From Salminus brasiliensis (taxonomy: Eukaryota > Chordata > Actinopteri > Characiformes > Bryconidae), in NCBI RefSeq assembly GCF_030463535.1, contig NC_132896.1, positions 31,505,523 to 31,569,522 of the forward strand: a stretch of DNA of 64,000 bases, in the 5' to 3' direction. Position 1 is the first letter of the stretch. The number at the start of each line of letters is the position of its first letter. The position numbers were made by a program, and so were the translations under genes. Shown here piece after piece: positions 10,961 to 37,439 of this stretch. The notes below the pieces were generated by a model. The model saw only the letters and a list, made by a program, of their open reading frames with translations. It did no database searches and had not been told where the DNA came from.

Positions 10961-11740
10961 ATTAGCTTAGAGGTTTGAACTGCCAGGTTTCAGACTACTG
11001 CACTGTCAAGCATCACACTGATGTGAGTGATGGGGGGAGAGGGAGGGCCATCTCTCATATATAGCTTAAATAAATTAATCTAAATGTGAAGCTTTGGCCT
11101 TATTTATGATAGAAAGTGTCACTAGATGGCTTGTTTTTCTAATCTACATTTAAATGAATTAGTTCACTTCAAGATTTGATCACTTTTAAATATGAAGCAG
11201 TGTGGAAATTATAGGAATATATACACACACAGGAATATCACATAAAAAGGTAATTAAAGTCTGCGGACATCAAGCAGAAGCGTCTGATGGAGCATATCAG
11301 ATAACCTGCACATGGGAATCAAAATCCATCCAAATCCAATTAAATCTCCACTTGAAGAACCTGCAGAAAACTCAATGAGTTCCCCTCATCTCATCAACAC
11401 CTGGACTCTCACTGGACCTTTATTTAAATTCATAATTCATATTCATAATCAAATTTAACTAAATGAATACCAACCGTGTCACACAAAACCCCCTACATTT
11501 CTTTATTTATTTCTTTATTTATTAAAATGTACACATTTTAATCACTAAACTAAGTATTCCCTAGGAATATTAATAAGGATAATAAGGATACACTGCTTAC
11601 TTTACTTTATATAAGAGGAAGAGATATTTATACAGTACTGAGCAAACCGTTTACATTTAGGCTCAGAGTGGCTCAGTGGTCTAATGCACAAACCCGTAGC
11701 CATGCTGCTTTGCCTTCAGCTGCTTCAGAGTCCACTTGTA

Positions 11741-12425
11741 TGTAGCTGGTGGGACACTGAATATATATAAATTAGAATAAATAAATAAAGAATTAAAATA
11801 TTTATTTGTTTGTTTGGTTATTTATTTTATTTATTGTTTATTATATATGAATAAATAAATTAAATATTCATTTTTATTTATTTTCTTACGGACATATCTT
11901 GGTGGAACACTGAAAATATATAAACAAACAAACAAGATTTTATTTATTTATATATTCAGTGTCCCACCAAGCTACGTCCATAAGAAAAATCAATAAATAA
12001 TTGAATATAATGAATGTAAAGGAATATATTATATATATTCTTTTTCAGTGTCCCACCAAGTTATTTACATAAGAAAATAAATATATAATATTTAATATAT
12101 TTATAATATAAACTATATATATATATATATATATGTAAAATATTTGTTTGTTTATGTATTTTTCTTGTTTACGTAGCTTGGTGGGACACTGAAAATATAT
12201 AAGTAAATACATATTTTATTTTTATTTATATAAATTAAGTGTCCCACCAAGCTACATAGATAAGAAAAATAAATAATATATGATGAATATAATATATGTA
12301 AATTAATATATATATAATTATTATTATTATATTAAATATTTTATTTTATTTATTTTATATATTTAGTGTCCCACCAAGCTTCATAGATAAGAAAAATAAA
12401 TAAATGAATCTAAGGAAGGTAAGTG

Positions 12426-12501
<76 letters not shown>

Positions 12502-12555
12502 AATGGTAAATATTAGTTAGTTTATGTATATTTTCTTTATTAGCTGGGTAGGACG
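11741..12555. repeat. Array of one motif in alternating orientation
   Basis: Copies of TAGCTTGGTGGGACACTGAA or its complement occur at about 11741-11760 (F), 11892-11922 (F), 11956-11985 (R), 12046-12075 (R), 12171-12200 (F), 12238-12270 (R), 12364-12400 (R) and a decayed one at 12541-12560 (F). AT-rich spacers contain AAGAAAAATAAATAA. Neighbouring F/R pairs could fold back on each other. The array ends about 160 bp before the PPID start codon. Confidence 0.8.
12428..12492. repeat. (TA)n microsatellite
   Basis: About 65 bp of uninterrupted TA dinucleotide within the inverted-motif array upstream of PPID. Confidence 0.97.
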
Positions 12556-12580
12556 CTGTGAAGCTCGCTGTCAGCTCCTC

Positions 12581-12598
12581 CTCGGTAGGGGGCGCTGC
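12581..12598 (+). promoter_or_regulatory. CTCF-like core motif in the PPID promoter
   Basis: CTCGGTAGGGGGCGCTGC closely matches the CTCF core (TAGGGGGCGC). It lies in the short CpG-rich stretch (12540-12900) that holds the PPID start. No TATA box is evident. Binding is inferred only. Confidence 0.4.
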
Positions 12599-12719
12599 AC
12601 TCCCGGCTTCAGGCTGAAGTTTGAAGGCGAGAAGCTTCCAGGCGGCGCTGGGTGTTGAGGAGAGAGGGGCTCTTCGGCAGCGCGGCGGCTTTCCTTCCAC
12701 ACACTGACCTCCGGAAAAC

Positions 12720-12909
12720 ATGTCCAACCCGGCCCCCGCCAGCAAGCCCGGCAGTGCCGACAACCCCCGGGTGTACTTTGATGTAGATGTCGGTGGTGAA
12801 AGAGGTCAGGAGTGTTCACGCGGACAGAGCTCTGACTAGCCGCTAACAGCGGAGCCGCTCCCACACCGCGGGCGCCCTGCACGGGGTCATCATTATGGTC
12901 ACAGGGTCG

Positions 12910-12976
<67 letters not shown>

Positions 12977-13932
12977 CTCAGCAGCTAGGCTAGGCTAGGC
13001 TAGGCTAGGCTAGGCTAGCGGCGCGCTGCTAACGGGGCTCTGCTCTCCTGTGTTCCAGCGGGCCGGATCGTCTTCGAGCTGTTCGCTGATGTTGTTCCCA
13101 AAACGGCGGAGAATTTCCGAGCTCTGTGCACCGGAGAGAAGGGGACCGGGAGGAGCACTGGGAAGCCACTGCACTTCAAGGGCTGCCCCTTCCACCGGAG
13201 TGAGTAGCTGAGTCCTGGGTGCTGAGTCCTGGGCGCTGGGTCCTGGGTGCTGAGTCCTGGGTGCTGAGTCCTGGGCGCTGGGTCCTGGGTGCTGAGTCCT
13301 GGGTGCTGAGTCCTGGGTGCTGAGTCCTGGGTGCTGAGTCCTGGGCGCTGAGTCCTGGGCGCTGGGTCCTGGGCGCTGGGTCCTGGGTGCTGAGTCCTGG
13401 GCGCTGAGTCCTGGGCGCTGAGTCCTGGGTGCTGAGTCCTGAGTCCTGGGTCCTGGGTCCTGGGTCCTGGGTCCTGGGCGCTGGGTCCTGGGCGCTGAGT
13501 CCTGGGCGCTGAGTCCTGGGCGCTGGGTCCTGGGCGCTGGGTCCTGGGCGCTGAGTCCTGGGCGCTGGGTCCTGGGCGCTGGGTCCTGGGCGCTGGGTCC
13601 TGGGCGCTGGGTCCTGGGCGCTGGGTCCTGGGCGCTGGGTCCTGGGCGCTGGGTCCTGGGCGCTGAGTCCTGGGCGCTGAGTCCTGGGCGCTGAGTCCTG
13701 GGCGCTGAGTCCTGGGCTGGCAGACAGGAGCTCCATGTGGGTTGGGGGAGAAATGGACCAGCTTCTAGATTTGAAGTCCTCTTGGTCTTCTCCTCCTAAA
13801 TTCCATATATAGTAATACCTTTTCACCCATAACCATGATTTATGTTATTATTATTTTTTTATCGACATATATATTTTTAGCCCATATCACTTCTATATAT
13901 ATAAATATATAAATAAGCCATTTATGATGCTA

Positions 13933-13970
<38 letters not shown>

Positions 13971-16900
13971 TGTCTGATGCTGAAATTTTCAGATATATTA
14001 TTATATATTATGTTCATATTTGTATTTATCCATAAAACCTATGATTGCCTATGATGCCTTCCATTAAGATGCAGTAATGGTGCAGGTGTTGCTGCACAGT
14101 AGAACAGTGCACCACCACCACCAGCGCCAGTCTGCTAAATCTTCTTGAAGGTCTTCTGCAGGGGTTGATTTGTCTTTCTTGGGTAGCATGATATATAGTT
14201 TTAGCTATATTTCCATCTGGGTCAGTATTATAGTATAGGTGTGTGAGGATGTGTGTATTTTGCATGTATGTGTTTATTAGTTGTATCCAGGCATTGTCCG
14301 TGTACGTAAGCCCTTGCCACACTTGGCCAATTAAAGTTCTTCGTATTCTGGTTCTGTCTCGAGATCCCCCGGCTTCTTTTAAAAAAGCTCTGACTGAAGC
14401 TGCGGGTTTGTATTTCAACGTTTTCCGCTCTTTATTCCAGTCATCAAGAAGTTCATGGTGCAAGGAGGAGATTTCTCTAATCAGAACGGCACCGGAGGAG
14501 AGAGCATCTACGGGGACAAGTTTGAGGATGAGAACTTCCACTATAAGGTACGCGAGCCTACGCGAGTTCTGCTAATGTCTCAAATTACTCCGAAGGTTGC
14601 AGGCCTGTTTACATCACTGCTCGATAATTGCTCCGTGCTGAACTGTCGCAAACGCGCTACCCGGCGCCGTCCCTTGAGGATGGAGCTACATTAGTCGCGC
14701 CTGCTTTGAGGAACAAGGTGGCGAACCTTGCGTCTGCGTTTCTCAGCCTTTTACTGGCAGTAAATGAAGTGGAGGAATTGTAATAAACTCTGCTCTCCTT
14801 CTGGTCTCCTTGTTAGCATGACAAAGAGGGCCTCCTCAGCATGGCCAACGCTGGGCCCAACACAAACGGCTCGCAGTTCTTCATCACCACCGTGCCCACT
14901 CCGCACCTGGACGGCAAGCACGTGGTCTTCGGGCAGGTGCTGAAAGGAATGGGTGTGGTGAAGATCCTGGAGGGGATCGACACGAAGGAGGATAATCCTG
15001 TGAAGGTGGGTTGAGACTCAAGCTTGTCGTCCTTTTATCACACACGATAAGCTCACCTTTTTAATGTAGTGCGACACATTTCTCACACTGTAGTCCTGTT
15101 TGGGCGGGGTTGGTCCTACTGAGGGGGGGTTATGTAATTATTACCAGTGTTTCTCAGTGATTTTAGTCATTTTTATGGACTGTGCTCTGCTGTGGCCCTT
15201 GGTGGAAGCATCAACATTCGGAAGGTTGCCATCCTCCAGAGAGGGAAACTCCTCACTATATCAATTAATGAATAGCAGAATAGAATTTAACCACTTGGGG
15301 GCGCACCAGCGAGATTTGGAACAGCAAAAGTGTCAATTATCAGCATATAATTGTGATTATTGTTGAACAGGTCACTTCATGTTTTAACTGCTACAGAGAG
15401 TATGTCTCTAAAAAGTATTTTAGAGTATTTTATAAGTATTTAAGTAGCAAGTATGTTGTCACTGTATGTAGTATAAGTATGAAGTACCTCCAAAATAGCA
15501 GCTTTCAGTGGAAGTCAGTGTAAATGTATGCAGTAGGCCATGTAAGTTATTTCTATTGGTTCTATTGATTCACATTGTCAAAAAGTAAGAAACTGGGAAA
15601 ATCAAGATACAAGGTTTTAAATATGATTGAATATTATTAAGCCTACTGTATCCAATACTACCAGATTTCAGTAAGCTTCCATTACTGTTTAGCTGAATTA
15701 GCATTAGATTATCATTATCGGCATTTAGCTGACGCTCTTATCCAGAGCGAGTTACAAGGTTACTCCTATTACAGAGGTCGGCCAATGTAGTGTTAGGAGT
15801 CTTGCCCAAGGACTCTTATTGGTGTAGAGCAGCACAGTCATCCAGACCGGGAATCGAACCCCAGTCTCCCATATAGTGTGGTAGCTCAGTGGCTCAGTGC
15901 ACCACACCAACCACACAGCATTAGCTCCAATCCAGAACCAGAGAAGCAAAGTTTAGATGCCAATGACATTTAGTGCAAAGGCCCAAACTTCCAAAGCTAA
16001 ACTCTTTAATAGGCATTGAATTCTGTAACCGCAGGAACTACATGTTCACCATTTACTAGATGTTATAATGGGAGATTGATTTGGCCTTTGTTCCTCTAAG
16101 TTTTAATCTCAGACTAAAACTGGACAGTTTTAAGGACCAGGGCGCAGCTTAATGGGCTAAAGACTGCAAAGTCTGTGCGCTGCAGTTTGATGGGAACTCT
16201 CTCCGTTTTCTCTCTCCATCTTGCAGCCATGTGTCATTGCTGAGTGTGGAGAGCATAAGGCAGGCGATGACTGGGGCGTGGGTCCGAATGACGGCTCCGG
16301 GGACGCACATCCGGATTTCCCAGAGGATTCGGACTTTGATTTTACAGATGTGAGTGTTTCTCGACTTTCTCTAAATTCTGTTAGGTCAGCTTAAACCTTA
16401 GGTACTCTACTGGGCTTTTGAAGTCATAGCAGATTGTCTCAAAAATATCCATCGCACACTAAACGACTAGGGATCATCCACCGCACGGGTACCTCACGTT
16501 ACCTAGAAGACACAGATTTGCGCAATTGTGCCGCTGACCCAAAGCGAAAAAGGAAAAGTGGAAACGCATTAAGGTGAGGTCGTGGGTGGGAAGACCAGGT
16601 CTGTGAGTCAGCATGGTCTGTACAGACTGCAGAGGGAGGCGGGGGTGAGGAGCTATGTTCAAGGGAGATGTTGGATTCTTATACAAATTTCCATTCCACT
16701 TTACATGGTGATGCACTATCGGACTTTTACTAGCACTAGAGTGTAGCTGCTGCGTCATCTAAGGTAAAACATCAAATTAAAATAAGAAACTGCCTAATAA
16801 CCACCTGAAATGACACGTGTCATGCTTAGTTTTCATTGGCTGTTGACTGGACCTGTTCAGATATGAGCTACTGACCAGTAGAGTGACTCTAGTGACTCTC

Positions 16901-19900
16901 AGGAGGCCAAACATCTGAGTCTGCACCCCTCACACGCTGCTCAAATCTCTCTCCAACTGTGGACTCTGACAAATCTGCAGAGCCAGCCAGCCCAGACTCA
17001 GCCAGACTGAGAATCCAGGCTAAACTTGGGGTAGAAATCCTGTAGTGTAACTAACCCTGGCTTGGGCATCATGCTGAGTGTTTCTGGGGAGGGCTATTTT
17101 ACCCACCCAGAGAAAATGATGCCAGTTATGCTCTCGGGTCTTGTGGGGATCTTGGACACAGATGGCTGTGGCATCACTGGGATCAGTCAAAATTTCCTCC
17201 AGGATCAGTGAAGTATCCACCTGTCTGTCTAATATCGTCCAGTATCATATCACGATGATGGGACAGTGCTCAGGTGGCTGCGCCACTCAGAAGCCTCACA
17301 GCATGTCTTCGTGGTGCCAAGCTGAGCTGCTCAGAGAGCTACTTCACCAGGGGTCAAGCCTCTCACTGCACAGGTTTAGTACTTCCTGTGGTTTAAAGCG
17401 TGAGTCAGCGTGAAGCAGCAATTTATTTCCTTTCATACTGTGAGAAACTTGTGTGAGACACAGGATCAGGGAGGGTGTCTGAGCTAGCAGACATTCTCCC
17501 TAAAACATTCAGAAAGGCAGATAAAAAAAAAAATCAATCCTCATTCTCTACATTTTGCACTGAAACCTGCCGCCGCATACAGACGTAATATGATAATTGA
17601 ACAATTTTCCACCTTTCAGGTCGATAAAATCCTGTCTGTGGCCGAAGACGTCAAAAACATCGGAAATAACTTTTTCAAGGCGCAGAATTGGCAGGCTGCC
17701 ATTAAGAAGTACTCCAAAGCTCTCAGGTGAATGCCTCGCTCTGAAACCATCCTGCTGTGCATTCAAATCATCACATCACTCTCGCACTTATCCTTTTAAA
17801 ATTGCATTACATCCAACCCACACCATGCTCCTTTTAATGAAACTGTTGCTCAGGTAGTTCCAGTTTGAAATCGTATGGAAGATGTACGCATAGTTAACTT
17901 CATCTAAAATTACGATTGTCCTCAGGAGTACCTCACAATTACTAGGGCCTTACTAGTACAGCCCTGGGCTATCGTTTTTTCTGTTTCCCCGCAGGTATTT
18001 AGAGGTCTGTGGCGACACCCTGGATGACGAGAGCGCCCAAAAGAAGCTGGAACCCACTGCTCTGAGCTGTATTCTCAACACGGCGGCCTGCAAGCTCAAA
18101 ACGCAGCAGTGGCAAGAGGCCATAGAGAGCTGTGATGAGGTATGTAGGTCCGCTTAGCCTGTTATCGCATCCACTTAAGGCCTGCTTTTGCTCCCTTTAC
18201 GTCGGTTTTAAACAACATAACCGCCACCGCCCACATACTTCTATGCCTCTTTTACAATGGCAGGGAGGATAAGCAGTACGTCCACTAGAGGTCAGTTCAG
18301 AGTCAAAGTTTCTGACATCAACAAACATGATTGTGGAGGAGGTCGCCATAACGTTAATAACTTGCCACAGAAACAACGAAAGTGACAGTGGTGTAAACGC
18401 TGAGGTCTGTTAGCTGAACGTGAGCCGGCTAGTTTCTTTTTTTTCGGCCAGAGTTTCTTCTTGGTCTTGTTTCGCTTGAACTATCGGCTACGCTGCCCTC
18501 ATGATGTCCAGCGGTACTGCTCTGTTATGTATGCATTCATAATCTTTCAGAGAATATGCCCAAATACGGAGGACAGAAATGCAGAGTACGGACTGAAGTT
18601 TTCGTCCATATCAGTATTCATATTTAACGTTAAGCAATAAATAAGCCTTTACATCGTGGCAAAGGGTCAGGTAGCAGCATGTGGCCAGATGGTTTGTAGT
18701 GTAGCTTGTGGACGTGCTACTACAAGTTTGATCTTCTCACCTGTAGCCCAGTAAAATCAATCAGTCCTATTTTGTAGCAATATTGTCAGACATTAGATCA
18801 TCACCGTTTAAGTTTAAATAGTGAATAGCCTCCGACATAATGAAGCTGGGGCCGAGTTCACAGTTGTCTTAAATATTTTTTTTTTCTGAGAAAGGAAGAC
18901 CTGTCTTTCCATGTGAAGTGAAGAGACGAACCCGATCTCAGAGCGTACAGATATAATTCAAGTGTAATTAGAAGGTATTGAGATGTTTTACCTGTTGATT
19001 GGTGCTGTTTCTCACATGCACGTCTCTTGTGTTCCTCCCAGGCTTTGGAGCTCAACCAGACCCATGCTAAGGCTCTGTTCAGGAGAGCCCAGGCCTGGCA
19101 GGGCCTGAAGGAGTTCAGTAAGGCCATGGTACGAGAAAAAGTAACGCACTCCCACACGCCAAGCTCATTATATAACGGCTGTGCTAATAAACATCTCCCT
19201 GTAAATCCATGCTGCTCATTAAACCGTCCACCACTGAGTGGACTAAATGTTCACAGCCTTGATCAGACGGACAGAATCAGATACGGTCTCTTTAAATTGG
19301 ACGACTCATTGAAACGCATAACTAACTACCAGCTTGGTCAGTCCCTTAAGTTGTACGGTCTCCTTGGATGGCCTTGCAGAGCGAGGCCAAGCACTCGCTC
19401 ATACAGCCACAGAGATGATCTATTAAGCCCAGGAACCCTCTGGAACTGGAGCTTAATCAGACCCACACTTTTTTTTTTTTATGGACTAATTAACTGTATG
19501 AGAATCATTCCACTAGTAGGCCCCTTTTTTAAAAACGTGCACACAGTCACAGTTCTGCCGAAGCTGCCTTTTGACCGGTTATTGTTTGTCTTCTTAAATT
19601 TCAGATTGATCTGAAGAAAGCTCAGGAGATTGCACCAGATGACAAAGGTGAGAATTGGTCTGATCAGTCTAATCAATATGTAATATTGTTGGAGGCGTTC
19701 AGGTTTGCCTGCAGCCATGAACATATGGTGTGCAAAACACTCTGATCAGTGTACTAGACAGTCTGTTTATAATAAAAATAATAATAAAAACTAAAATAAT
19801 AATAAAAAAAAGCAGCATCATTTCACAACACACGCCTTACTGTCGTGTTTTGAAATGCCCGGTCGGATGTAATTTACCTGCTTTTTCGCCATTTCCTCCA

Positions 19901-20170
19901 TGCGGTGTGGGAGTGTGACAAGGGTCCATCTGCTCTTATAAGGATGGAGCCCACACTCCTCATAAACTGAATGAATCCCAGCTAAGATGACACTGGGGAG
20001 TGGGGTTCAGGAAGAAGAACCGCTGGTGAAGGAGGCCTGAAATTTTGCATCTAACCTTTGTCCCCCTCCTCCCTCTTCCAGCTATTGCAAACGAGATGCT
20101 GAAGGTCAAGCAGAAAGTGAAGGAGGAGAAGGAGCGAGAAAAGAAGATCTATGCCAAAATGTTTGCGTAA
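12720..20170 (+). CDS. ppid: Peptidyl-prolyl isomerase D (cyclophilin 40), ten exons
   Basis: Exons: 12720-12804, 13059-13199, 14441-14547, 14817-15005, 16227-16349, 17620-17726, 17995-18139, 19042-19128, 19605-19647, 20082-20170. They give 371 residues (human 370), with every junction GT/AG. Residues about 16-183 are the cyclophilin domain: FHR with the catalytic arginine at 75, NGSQFFIT at 128-135, [11 protein letters not shown] at 142-152. Position 141 is histidine where cyclophilin A has the cyclosporin-contacting tryptophan, the known cyclophilin-40 trait that weakens drug binding. Residues about 220-360 form three TPR units, including [18 protein letters not shown] and [20 protein letters not shown]. 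The basic C-terminus ends YAKMFA. The family acts as an HSP90 co-chaperone and prolyl isomerase in cytosol and nucleus. Intron 1 is mainly TG and TAGGC repeats; intron 2 carries a G-rich minisatellite. The gene converges with ETFDH. Confidence 0.97.
12912..13017. repeat. (TG)n then (TAGGC)n in PPID intron 1
   Basis: 12912-12974 is a pure TG run and 12984-13017 is about seven copies of the pentamer CTAGG. Together they make up nearly half of the 254-bp intron. Confidence 0.95.
13203..13718. repeat. 7/14-bp G-rich minisatellite in PPID intron 2
   Basis: More than 35 head-to-tail copies of a 14-bp unit, GAGTCCTGGGYGCT and GGGCGCTGGGTCCT. The centre (about 13559-13664) is the pure form with a GGG run every 7 bases on the coding strand. 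The long Pro/Ser/Gln/Arg frame on the - strand is a translation of the repeat. The array starts four bases into the intron, directly after the exon 2 donor. Confidence 0.97.
14025..14180 (-). mobile_element. Fragment of the DNA transposon also seen at 38500-38910
   Basis: The segment with TTGCTGCACAGTAGAACAG and TCTGCTAAATCTTC-TGAAGGTCTT matches a stretch near 38780-38835 with few differences, so the two are relics of one element. It lies in PPID intron 2. Confidence 0.5.
15690..15945. mobile_element. SINE with LINE-type tail
   Basis: GGCATTTAGCTGACGCTCTTATCCAGAGCGA (about 15720-15750) is the conserved 3' tail shared by fish L2-type LINEs and their SINEs. It is followed by a reversed B-box-like GGGAATCGAACCCC (about 15849-15862). 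It lies in PPID intron 4. Confidence 0.6.
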
Positions 20171-20558
20171 AGAAACCTGTAGTGGCCTCGCGACACACGG
20201 ATCTACGCTCCTGATCTCACCTGCGTTTGCCTGTAGTCCACTGTTCAGTTCTGTGAGAAGTATCAAAGGCAGGGATTCGTTCACTTGAGAACCATTATGC
20301 AGTTTACAGAAGGAAACGGGGTAGGATCCGCTGTAGAGAACAATACTTGAATATGTTGTGTGTATGATCGTTTCAGTGCATTTTAAAAGGAAAGGCCTGA
20401 GCCTTGGTAGAACCTAGACTACTCACTGTTTTCCTGAGAAAGCAGGCTGACCTTTAAGACTCTGTATTTATTTGTCTTAACCGTGCTGTTCATTCTTTGG
20501 ATCGATTTGAGAGTATTAACACAAACGTGTTTCTGGAACGTTCCCATCAGCTCACTGT

Positions 20559-20564
20559 AATAAA
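20559..20564 (+). terminator. ppid: PPID poly(A) signal
   Basis: AATAAA lies 389 bases after the PPID stop codon, with no earlier canonical signal noted in the 3' UTR. Confidence 0.7.
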
Positions 20565-20639
20565 GTCCCCTTCTCGCACTAAAACCTGTCGAGGGTCTCT
20601 GTAGAAAGGCAAATTACCCAGAGCTTTTGGCCAAATGGA

Positions 20640-20645
20640 TTTATT
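20640..20645 (-). terminator. etfdh: ETFDH poly(A) signal
   Basis: TTTATT on + reads AATAAA on -, 461 bases after the ETFDH stop codon. It faces the PPID signal from about 75 bp away, so the two mature 3' ends would almost touch. Confidence 0.55.
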
Positions 20646-21106
20646 CCACCACTTACAGTTTCTGACTGTGAGAATTTGACATTATATACAGCCCCAAGTG
20701 AACGACTGTTGTCAGCTTCTAGACCACCAGCACCATGGCATCACCCACCAAACCAAACCACTGCTGTTTTCCTGAGCAGGCCTCAGGAGCTCGCTTGGTC
20801 ACGCGTGTCCATCTTCTACATTAAAACTACGATATCCCAGCAGCCTTTCAAGCCTTCAACAATTCATCCAATATAAATACACGGCGCCACCTGCGCCAAG
20901 ACCATTACGCTCCTCTTAACGCCCATGTTTGTGGACATGGGAATGGTCTGTAGGCACATAATAAAGAACGTACTGAAATCCATCTTGCAGCTTGGTGAAA
21001 GATAGACCCTGAAGGCGTATGCTGCCACGGGACGAGTCTATATGATGAATACAACCTCAAAAGAACCTGGAAAGAGGAGGAACAAAAAGAAAACACCCCA
21101 AATGTT

Positions 21107-36250
<15,144 letters not shown>

Positions 36251-36540
36251 CTCGGGGGGGACGGGGGCTGGTTAGCACGGAGCTAACGAGCTGCTCTCCT
36301 CTGCTCGGTCTGGACCCTGCGGCTCAGAGGTGGCCGCTGCTCTCGCTGGTTTTGGGGCTCTTTCAGGAGCGAAAGAGCAGCAGAAACAGGTAGGTTATAT
36401 CACCCCGTGTGACCAAAATAACCCTTCTTCTGTAAGGACATTAGGGGCAGACCGAAGAGCTGCAGGACGAGCTACTGCCACCATCTGGCGAGCAGGCTCA
36501 CAGGGGAAGCGCAGGCTCCTATTCATGCAGCCTGGAGCCT

Positions 36541-36930
36541 GAGATCACCACTGAGATCACCACTGAGATGATCACTGAGATCACCACTGATGATCACCAC
36601 TGATGATCACTGAGATCACCACTGAGATCACCACTGAGATGATCACTGAGATCACCACTGATGATCACCACTGATGATCACTGAGATCACCACTGAGATG
36701 ATCACTGAGATCACCACTGATGATCACCACTGAGATGATCACTGAGATCACCACTGATGATCACTGAGATCACCACTGAGATGATCACTGAGATCACCAC
36801 TGAGATGATCACTGAGATCACCACTGAGATCACCACTGAGATGATCACTGAGATCACCACTGAGATGATCACTGAGATCACCACTGATGATCACTGAGAT
36901 CACCACTGAGATGATCACTGAGATGATCAC
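36541..36930. repeat. GATC-rich minisatellite
   Basis: About 390 bp built from two modules, GAGATCACCACT and GATGATCACT(GA), shuffled in irregular order. Almost every unit contains GATC and many contain TGATCA. Confidence 0.95.
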
Positions 36931-37439
36931 ATGAAGAGTAGTAGTAAATAAATTCAGCTAAATATTTATAATATTATAATATTAAAATTTTTATTTAAAT
37001 ACTATTTTACTAGACATTGTAATTCTGGATATCTACCATGTAATTATGACTAGTAAAATGTAAAAAATGTAATTTCAGCAATCTACACATTAGTTTTGAC
37101 TAAATATTAGTAATTACTAGTAAACAAACTAGTAAAAACTCCAAAAATGTGTCTACAATATCGTACAAACTGTTATTCCAGATTTTTACTACTAATTGTT
37201 TGCGAGTTGCTAATTCAAGATATCTCCTAATTTATAATATTAATTAAAAATATCTGCAGTGACAGATTTCTAAAAATAGCTATAGATATTTATAATACAT
37301 TTTGATGGAAAAGAATAATATTTTGTTGATCTAAAAGTAGTGACATATTTTGTTTACTCGATTACTGAATTACAGTGTGGATACATGGCATTACAATTTC
37401 TACATTATATTATTAACTAAAATAACTAAATTGTCTTTC

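Noticed and set aside
12984-13017. (TAGGC)n as a telomere-like repeat
   Set aside because: Only about seven pentamers in a short intron; vertebrate telomeres are TTAGGG.
13176-13826. 216-codon frame on - with Pro-Gly-Leu-Ser-Ala-Gln-Asp repeats
   Set aside because: It is the minisatellite of PPID intron 2 read backwards, and it overlaps PPID exon 2.
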